A stretch of 64,000 bases of DNA from Nocardia speluncae NBRC 108251. Its GTDB lineage: Bacteria > Actinomycetota > Actinomycetes > Mycobacteriales > Mycobacteriaceae. Positions 58,482-64,000 of the stretch are shown piece by piece; the first letter of the stretch is position 1; every line of letters starts with the position of its first letter. The translations under genes and the position numbers were made by a program. The stretch covers positions 186,001 through 250,000 of the forward strand of contig NZ_BDBZ01000002.1 of NCBI RefSeq assembly GCF_001613245.1. Reading direction: 5' to 3'. The notes beneath the pieces are model-generated. The model was not told the origin of the DNA and searched no databases. It saw nothing but the letters and a program-made list of their open reading frames with translations.

Positions 58482-59624
58482 ATGTCTCCGACCTCGGCAG
58501 CCGTCGCCGAACACCCCTGGCCACGCTCGGAACCGCGGGGATTCACCCCCGACCCCGAACAGCTTCAGCTGCGCGAATCGCTGCGGGGATTGCTGGGAAA
58601 ATACAGCGATATCGAACAGGTCCGAGCCGCCGCGAACACCGGCCCCGGCTACTCACCACAACTGTGGCGCACACTCGTCGACGAGATGTCGGTGACCGCC
58701 CTGGCCATACCTGAGCAGCACGGCGGACTCGGTTACGGAACCGCCGAACTGGCGGTAGTCCTCGAAGAATGCGGGCGGGCGCTGGTCTGCGAACCGGTCT
58801 ACAGCTCGGCAGTCCTCGGCACACAGGCACTGCTGGGCGCGCCGGAAGCCGAAGGTAATCCACTTCCGGACGTTCTCGCCGGAAACCTGATCGCCACGAT
58901 GAGTTCGCTCGATCCGGCCACCGATTCACTCCGGGCCACGTCGAGTCCACACGGATGGCGGGTCGAAGGCACGGTTACCCACCTGACCGGCGGCCGGAGC
59001 GCCGATATCGTCATCGCCTCGGCCGAAACCGCCGACGGCCCGAAACTGTTCGCGCTGTCTCTGCCGGACGAGGCGATACGCACGGAACTGCGGGGACTCG
59101 ACCCCACCAGGCGGCAAGCCGATATCACCGTGCGCAACTGCCCGGCCGTGGCACTCACCGCGCCGGACACCACCGCGGCGGTGCGCTCGCGCCTCCACGA
59201 CCTGGCGACACTCGCCCTCGCCTGCGAGAACACCGGAATCGTCGAATACCTGCTGGAGACGACCGTGCAGTACGCCCGCACCCGGCACCAGTTCGGCCGG
59301 GCCATAGGGTCGTTCCAGGCGGTCAAACATCGACTGGCCGATCTGCTGGTATCCCTGGAACGCGCACGCTCGGCCTCGCGCTATGCGGCTGCGCTCTATG
59401 CCGAGGACCCGGATTCGACCAGCCTGGCCGTGGCAGTGGCCGGTGCGGTGTGCACCGACGCTGCCGTTCACGCGGCAGCCGAAGCCGTGCAGCTACACGG
59501 CGGAGTGGGGTTCACCTGGGAACATCCCGCCCACTCCTATTTCCGCCGGGCTCTGGGAAACGAAGCGGCACAGGGTGATGCGCGGACTCACCGGGCCCGT
59601 ATCGCCGCACTGATCGGCGTGTGA
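58482..59624 (+). CDS. Acyl-CoA dehydrogenase (possible partner subunit)
   Basis: 380 residues with the ACAD fold: LAIPEQHGGLGYGTAELAVV, RHQFGRAIGSFQAVKHRLAD and the C-terminal QLHGGVGFTWEHPAHSYFRR. It is shorter than simple acyl-CoA dehydrogenases and resembles one half of the two-gene FadE pairs known from mycobacterial steroid side-chain degradation. The likely partner is the ACAD at 62083 in the same operon. ATG 58482 follows AAGGGGAG. Confidence 0.87.
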   Translation: MSPTSAAVAEHPWPRSEPRGFTPDPEQLQLRESLRGLLGKYSDIEQVRAAANTGPGYSPQLWRTLVDEMSVTALAIPEQHGGLGYGTAELAVVLEECGRALVCEPVYSSAVLGTQALLGAPEAEGNPLPDVLAGNLIATMSSLDPATDSLRATSSPHGWRVEGTVTHLTGGRSADIVIASAETADGPKLFALSLPDEAIRTELRGLDPTRRQADITVRNCPAVALTAPDTTAAVRSRLHDLATLALACENTGIVEYLLETTVQYARTRHQFGRAIGSFQAVKHRLADLLVSLERARSASRYAAALYAEDPDSTSLAVAVAGAVCTDAAVHAAAEAVQLHGGVGFTWEHPAHSYFRRALGNEAAQGDARTHRARIAALIGV

Positions 59625-59653
59625 CCTGCCGCGACGTTCTCCGGAAATCCATA

Positions 59654-59682
59654 TTGACGTGCTTCATGCCGTCGAGTACAAC
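59654..59682 (+). promoter_or_regulatory. Internal promoter of the crotonase operon
   Basis: TTGACG (59654-59659) and TACAAC (59677-59682) are separated by 17 bp, fitting a sigma-A promoter. The TGAACT-type site 3 follows directly. Confidence 0.55.
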
Positions 59683-59687
59683 TGAAG

Positions 59688-59700
59688 TGAATCCAGTTCA
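59688..59700. promoter_or_regulatory. TGAACT operator, site 3
   Basis: TGAATCCAGTTCA matches site 1 in 10 of 13 positions. It would overlap the transcription start of the promoter at 59654. Confidence 0.5.
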
Positions 59701-59725
59701 GGAACTGATCCCGAAAGAGGCTCCG

Positions 59726-60514
59726 ATGATCGACACCGACCACATCGTCCTGGAGAAAGACGGCGATATCGCGCGCGTCTGGCTCAACCGCCCGCACAAG
59801 AAGAACGCGGTCACGGTGGAACTGCTGCACCGGCTCGACGAGATCATCGTCGAGGTCGACAACGATCCAGAACTGAAGGTGCTGGTACTGCGCGGTCGCA
59901 ACAACACTTTCTGCTCCGGCTTCGACCTCGACGAATTGCGCGAGAACTATGTCGGCAAAACCAACGCCATGGACGTCGCGGTGCTCTCCGCCAAGGTCTG
60001 CGACCGGCTGTACTCGATGAACACCCCATCGGTGGCAGTGCTCGAGGGATACGTCACCGCGGGCGGGTTCGAGCTCATGATCTCCTGCGATTTCGCAGTA
60101 GCCGCCGACGACGCCAAGATCGGCGACTTCCACATCCGGCGGGCCCTCTTCGGCGGCGCCGGCCCGATCTACCGGCTTCCCCGGATGATCGGCATCCGCA
60201 AGACCAAGGAACTGATGCTCACCGGCAAACTGCTGAACGGCCGCGAAGCAGCCGACTTCGACCTGATCAATGCCTGCGCCCCCGCCGCGGAACTGGATCA
60301 GCTCGTGGCCGATTTCATCGCCCCGATCGTGGACAAGAGCCCGTTCGCCATGAAGCTCACGAAGATGACCATCGATCGCGGCCTGGACGCCGATATCCAG
60401 TCACTGATGGTGATGGAGCACCTCGCCGTCGGCAATGCCCTGCAGTCCGAGGACGCGCGCGAAGGCGTCAACGCGTTCCTGGAGAAGCGTGAACCGAAAT
60501 GGGTCGGGCGCTGA
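59726..60514 (+). CDS. Enoyl-CoA hydratase/isomerase (crotonase) family
   Basis: 262 residues. The oxyanion region is FCSGFDLDEL and EGYVTAGGFELMISCDF. The segment that carries the second catalytic Glu in true hydratases (PE..G..PG.GG) reads DFHIRRALFGGAGPIYRLPR here and has no Glu, so it may be an isomerase, hydrolase or another crotonase reaction. ATG 59726 follows GAAAGAGG. It is within the acyl-CoA catabolic operon. Confidence 0.88.
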   Translation: MIDTDHIVLEKDGDIARVWLNRPHKKNAVTVELLHRLDEIIVEVDNDPELKVLVLRGRNNTFCSGFDLDELRENYVGKTNAMDVAVLSAKVCDRLYSMNTPSVAVLEGYVTAGGFELMISCDFAVAADDAKIGDFHIRRALFGGAGPIYRLPRMIGIRKTKELMLTGKLLNGREAADFDLINACAPAAELDQLVADFIAPIVDKSPFAMKLTKMTIDRGLDADIQSLMVMEHLAVGNALQSEDAREGVNAFLEKREPKWVGR

Positions 60515-60549
60515 ATTCCGGATAGCGGCGACGAAACGGAAGGGACGAC

Positions 60550-60924
60550 ATGGGTGACCAGGTGAAACCGGTGCTGGAAGGCAGTAGGTGCACAGTATGC
60601 GGCACGGTCGGTTATCCGGCCGGCGCGAACTGCGCGCGCTGCGCCACACCGACCGCCGAACCGCTGACGCTGAGCACCGAAGGTGTGGTGTGGACGCATA
60701 CCGTGCAACGGTTCGCACCGAAATCGCCGCCGTATGTCGTTCCCGCCGAAGGCTTCACGCCCTATGCGGTCGGCTATGTCGAACTCCCGGAGGGAATCCG
60801 GGTGGAGGCGATCCTCGACTGCGACGATTTCGCCGAGCTGGACCGGGCACCGGTACGCCTCGTCGCGGCGGCACCGGTGCCGCGATTCGCCACAACAACC
60901 CGACAGCAGAGTGAGGTCCGGTGA
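60550..60924 (+). CDS. DUF35 zinc-ribbon/OB-fold protein
   Basis: 124 residues. Two CxxC pairs, CTVCGTVG and CARCATPT, make the zinc ribbon, and an OB-fold follows (GVVWTHTVQRF, then PYAVGYVELPEG). DUF35 proteins partner with thiolase-like Ltp enzymes, binding the acyl-CoA side. The next gene is such an Ltp protein and overlaps by GTGA (60921-60924). Confidence 0.9.
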   Translation: MGDQVKPVLEGSRCTVCGTVGYPAGANCARCATPTAEPLTLSTEGVVWTHTVQRFAPKSPPYVVPAEGFTPYAVGYVELPEGIRVEAILDCDDFAELDRAPVRLVAAAPVPRFATTTRQQSEVR

Positions 60925-62072
60925 CCCGGCAGGTTTCCATCATCGGCAGCGGGCTGTCCCGTTTCGGCCGGCAGCCCGGGGTCACCGGACGGCAACTCGC
61001 CGTCCAGGCGATCGGCAACGCGCTCGCCGACGCCGGGCTGACCTGGCCCGATATCCAGGTCGCCTACGGCGGTAGCGACGGGTCGGGATTGGCCGACACC
61101 CTGGTGGCCGAACTCGGCTTCACCGGGATCCCGTTCACCAATGTCAAGAACGGCTGCGCCACGGGTGGTAGCGCACTGTTCTCCGCCGTCAACGCGGTGC
61201 GCTCGGGCGCCGCGGAGATCGCGCTGGCCGTCGGTTTCGACAAACACCCGCGGGGCGCGTTCGATCCCGATCCCGCAGACTGGGGCCTGCCCGAGGGATA
61301 CGGCGCGGCCGGGCTGATGGTGACAACACAATTCTTCGGCGCCAAGATCGGCCGCTATATGCGCGAGCACGGTATCTCCACGGCAACGCTGGCCAAGGTC
61401 GCCGAGAAGGCCTACCGCAACGGCAGTCGCAACCCGAATGCCTGGCGGCGGGAACCGATCTCGGCGGAGCAGATTTTGTCGGCCGAGATGGTCAACGATC
61501 CGCTCACCAAGTTGATGTTCTGCTCACCGGGCGAGGGCGGCGCGGCCGTGGTCGTCGCGAGCGAGGCCGCCCTCCGCCGCCTCGGCGGCCGACCGGTCCG
61601 GTTGCGAGCCATCAGCCATCGCACCCGGCAGTTCGGCTCCTTCGAGGTGTTCAGCCCCGCTGTCCAGGGCACCGGTGAACCGACCAGTGTCAGCGCGGAT
61701 GCCGCCTCGGCGGCATTCGAACAGGCCGGTATCGGCCCGGGAGAGATCGGCGTCGTACAACTCCAGGACACCGAGAGCGGCGCGGAGATCATGCATATGG
61801 CCGAATGCGGGTTCTGCGTTCCCGGGGCGCAGGAAGAACTGATCGCGGCGGGTGTCACCGAGATCGACGGCCGGCTGCCGATCAATACCGACGGCGGGTG
61901 TATCGCCAACGGCGAGCCCATCGGCGCTTCGGGGTTACGGCAGGTGCACGAGATCGTGACCCAGCTGCGCGGCGAGGCAGGTGATCGCCAGGTACCGGGC
62001 GCGCCGAAAACCGGTTTCACCCATGTATACGGCGCCCCCGGGATCAGCGCCTGCACGGTTCTGTCGATCTGA
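60921..62072 (+). CDS. Ltp/thiolase-like protein (retro-aldolase candidate)
   Basis: 383 residues of the SCP-2 thiolase/Ltp family. It starts VSIIGSGLSRFGRQPG and has KNGCATGGSALFSAVNAV, where thiolases carry the acylated cysteine, but the second thiolase Cys of the C-terminal GGG region is missing; VYGAPGISACTVLSI ends the protein. With a DUF35 partner in front, the pair resembles Ltp2-type retro-aldolases that cut steroid side chains. A thiolase role cannot be excluded. Confidence 0.87.
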   Translation: MTRQVSIIGSGLSRFGRQPGVTGRQLAVQAIGNALADAGLTWPDIQVAYGGSDGSGLADTLVAELGFTGIPFTNVKNGCATGGSALFSAVNAVRSGAAEIALAVGFDKHPRGAFDPDPADWGLPEGYGAAGLMVTTQFFGAKIGRYMREHGISTATLAKVAEKAYRNGSRNPNAWRREPISAEQILSAEMVNDPLTKLMFCSPGEGGAAVVVASEAALRRLGGRPVRLRAISHRTRQFGSFEVFSPAVQGTGEPTSVSADAASAAFEQAGIGPGEIGVVQLQDTESGAEIMHMAECGFCVPGAQEELIAAGVTEIDGRLPINTDGGCIANGEPIGASGLRQVHEIVTQLRGEAGDRQVPGAPKTGFTHVYGAPGISACTVLSI

Positions 62073-62082
62073 GGTGGACACA

Positions 62083-63291
62083 GTGAATACCCGACAGCTT
62101 CCCGGCCTCGCAGAATTCACCGAGCAGGCCCACGCCTGGCTCGCCGGGACGGCGGTGCCGCGGGCCGCAACCACCTGGGGCGACGGCGACGATTCGGTGG
62201 CGGTCTTCGAGAACTGGACCGCAGCGGAAGAGCGGCGCCACACCGACCGCATCCGAGCCTACGAACAGGTCAAATTCGATGCGGGCTGGGGTGCGCTGAC
62301 CTGGCCCGCCGAATACGGCGGCCGGAGCCTGCCGATGTCCTACGCACTGGCCTTCCGCCGCGCCGAGGAAGAGTACGACGTGCCGCGGCGGACCGAAATG
62401 TTCTCGGTCACCCAGCAATTGGTCGCGCCGACCATCGAGCAGTGGGGCACCGGCGAGCAGCGGGAACGCTACGTGCGGGCGATGCTGCGCGCCGACCTCA
62501 TCGCCTGCCAGCTCTTCTCCGAAACCGAGGCCGGATCGGATCTGGCCGCGGTACGCACCCGGGCAAACCGCAACACCGACAGCACGTGGACGCTCAACGG
62601 TCACAAAGTGTGGACCTCCGGGGCCAGGGTCGCCGACCTGGGGGTCGCGGTATGCCGCACCGATCCCGCGGCGCCGAAACACGCGGGACTCACGGTCTTC
62701 CTGGTGCCGATGGACGCCCCGGGGGTCACCGTCCGGCCGATCAGGCAGATGACCGGCGGGAGTTCCTTCAACGAGGTCTACCTCGACGACGTGGTGCTCG
62801 ACGACGGGTTGCGGCTCGGGCCGGTCGGTAAGGGCTGGCCGGTGGCGCTCACGGTGCTCGCCGCCGAACGGCTCGACGGCGCCGGGTTGGGACTGGCGAA
62901 CGCCGATCAGGCAGTGGAGCTGGCCCGCAACCTGGGTCGCGAACCGACGGAGCTGGAACGCGACCGGGTCGCGGATCTGGTGACCCGGAGTTATGTGCAG
63001 CGGATCGCGGGGATGCGGGTGGCCGCGGCGGTGGTCGCGGGCCGCGATCCCGGACCTGAGGCGTCGGTCGGCAAATTACTCGCCACCGACACCATGGCCC
63101 GGACCTCCGAGGTCGTGCGGCTACTACTCGGCCGGGAACTCACTGCGGATTCCGGACGCTGGGGCACCTACGCCTGGACCGAACATGTGCTGGGCGCGCC
63201 CGGGTACCGGATCGCCGGCGGTACCGACGAGGTCCAGCACAACATCATCGCCGAGCGGGTGCTCGGCCTACCCAAGGAGCCGCGGCCATGA
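62083..63291 (+). CDS. Acyl-CoA dehydrogenase
   Basis: 402 residues. ACAD motifs: QLFSETEAGSDLAAVRTRA, WTLNGHKVWTSGARVADLG and the end GYRIAGGTDEVQHNIIAERV typical of FadE subunits that hold FAD. GTG 62083 is preceded by GAGGTGG. It likely forms a heterotetramer with the ACAD at 58482, as FadE pairs do in cholesterol side-chain oxidation. Its stop overlaps the next ATG (ATGA). Confidence 0.9.
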   Translation: MNTRQLPGLAEFTEQAHAWLAGTAVPRAATTWGDGDDSVAVFENWTAAEERRHTDRIRAYEQVKFDAGWGALTWPAEYGGRSLPMSYALAFRRAEEEYDVPRRTEMFSVTQQLVAPTIEQWGTGEQRERYVRAMLRADLIACQLFSETEAGSDLAAVRTRANRNTDSTWTLNGHKVWTSGARVADLGVAVCRTDPAAPKHAGLTVFLVPMDAPGVTVRPIRQMTGGSSFNEVYLDDVVLDDGLRLGPVGKGWPVALTVLAAERLDGAGLGLANADQAVELARNLGREPTELERDRVADLVTRSYVQRIAGMRVAAAVVAGRDPGPEASVGKLLATDTMARTSEVVRLLLGRELTADSGRWGTYAWTEHVLGAPGYRIAGGTDEVQHNIIAERVLGLPKEPRP

Positions 63292-64000
63292 CGCTGGAAC
63301 AGCGGGTACGTGACCGGTTGCGTACCGCCCTCGATGCCGAGGTCACCGGATTCGAACCGCTGCCCGGCGGGCATTCGGGCCTCACCTACCGGGTCACCAC
63401 CACCGGCCCGGAGTTCGTGGTGAAGGCGGTGCCCGAAGGCCGTAAACCGGTCGGCCGCCACGATATGCTGCGGCAGGCCCGGATCATGCGGGCGCTGGCC
63501 GATACCGCTGTGCCGGTGCCCCGGATCGTGGCCGTCGACGAAGCCGGACCGGCCTGGTTTGCCATGGAATTCGTCACCGGGGAATCGCTCGAGCCGGTAC
63601 TGGACGACCCGGCCGTCGAACCCACCCTGGCGGCAGCCCGGATGCGGCGTGCAGCCGAGGTACTGCCGCGGCTGCACGCGGTCGACCCGGCCGCGGTACC
63701 GGACGCCGAAACCGCCCTGACACCGGCCGATGAACTCGCCCGCTGGGCACGCACGCTGGGCGCGGTACCGCCCGAGCTGGTCGCGGGCGGCGACCGGCTG
63801 CTCGAACTGCTGGGCCGGACGATTCCCGACCCCGTAACCCCCACGCTTGTCCACGGTGACTACCGGCTCGGCAATATCATCGCCGCCGGTACCGAACCGG
63901 TCGCGTTGATCGACTGGGAGATCTGGAGTGCGGGCGATCCGCGCGTGGAACTCGGCTGGTTCCTGGTATTCGCCGACGGTACGAATTTCCCGGAAGTGGG
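63288..64000 (+). CDS. APH-family phosphotransferase, partial
   Basis: At least 237 residues, running off the window. The fold is shown by PLPGGHSGLTYRVTTTG, the Lys of FVVKAVPEG, the catalytic HGDYRLGNIIAAG and IDWEIWSAGDPRVELGW. Such aminoglycoside-phosphotransferase-like kinases are often found in acyl-CoA operons next to FadE genes, where they may phosphorylate a sterol-like or small alcohol. Not a proven antibiotic-resistance gene. Confidence 0.88.
   Translation, partial: MTLEQRVRDRLRTALDAEVTGFEPLPGGHSGLTYRVTTTGPEFVVKAVPEGRKPVGRHDMLRQARIMRALADTAVPVPRIVAVDEAGPAWFAMEFVTGESLEPVLDDPAVEPTLAAARMRRAAEVLPRLHAVDPAAVPDAETALTPADELARWARTLGAVPPELVAGGDRLLELLGRTIPDPVTPTLVHGDYRLGNIIAAGTEPVALIDWEIWSAGDPRVELGWFLVFADGTNFPEV

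Noticed and set aside
63288-64000. Aminoglycoside resistance gene
   Set aside because: The fold is right, but the context is an acyl-CoA operon and APH-like kinases there usually act on metabolites.

Overview
The window is high-GC actinobacterial chromosome, most likely from a mycolic-acid-bearing genus such as Nocardia. The evidence is about 68% GC, many GTG starts and leaderless promoters, mycofactocin-type SDRs, an MmpL-family transporter, an LpqE-like lipoprotein, an IdeR-type iron box, a DosR/DosS-type oxygen-sensing pair and dense acyl-CoA catabolic genes. I saw no rRNA, tRNA, CRISPR array, prophage or insertion sequence. Genus is inference; no marker gene in the window settles it.

Layout. 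0-1.1 kb: siderophore-interacting flavoprotein behind an iron box. 1.2-6.8 kb: two TetR-controlled units holding two mycofactocin-type SDRs, a cytochrome P450 and a carboxymuconolactone-decarboxylase-like protein, with palindromic operators at the promoters. 6.9-12.1 kb: IclR regulator divergent from a two-subunit 3-oxoacid CoA-transferase, then an MBL hydrolase and an acyl-CoA carboxylase carboxyltransferase on the minus strand. 12.6-14.6 kb: NsrR and flavohemoglobin, a nitric-oxide defence pair. 14.7-20.1 kb: a LysA-like decarboxylase, a decayed aldehyde-dehydrogenase fragment, TetR divergent from an MmpL transporter, and an LpqE-like lipoprotein. 20.3-30.1 kb: FAD monooxygenase, a PknK-like kinase/ATPase/LuxR protein of 1085 residues, NmrA-like and AraC genes, a Tat-exported PhoD phosphatase and an ArsR-VOC pair.

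30.2-39.3 kb is one compact minus-strand operon: solute-binding lipoprotein, two permeases, a double-ATPase and three different luciferase-like flavin monooxygenases, most junctions overlapping or nearly so. It looks like an import-and-oxidise system for an unknown small compound, perhaps organosulfur or an N-substituted compound. 39.6-44.2 kb: an SDR with a degenerate active site, an SOS-type dinB and a secreted neutral ceramidase. 44.3-48.6 kb: a DosR-type dormancy island (CBS protein, tandem USP, DevR-like regulator, DevS-like sensor) with two DosR-box matches. 48.7-51.9 kb: dienelactone hydrolase, GlxA-type regulator, HD protein and small monooxygenase.

51.9-64 kb: a lipid or isoprenoid catabolic region. 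SDR, ferritin-like diiron protein and Baeyer-Villiger monooxygenase form one operon with a MerR gene behind it. A second operon holds acyl-CoA dehydrogenase, crotonase, DUF35 protein, Ltp/thiolase, acyl-CoA dehydrogenase and an APH-like kinase cut by the window end. The DUF35-Ltp pair resembles the retro-aldolase modules of steroid side-chain degradation. All functional statements rest on motif recognition by eye.
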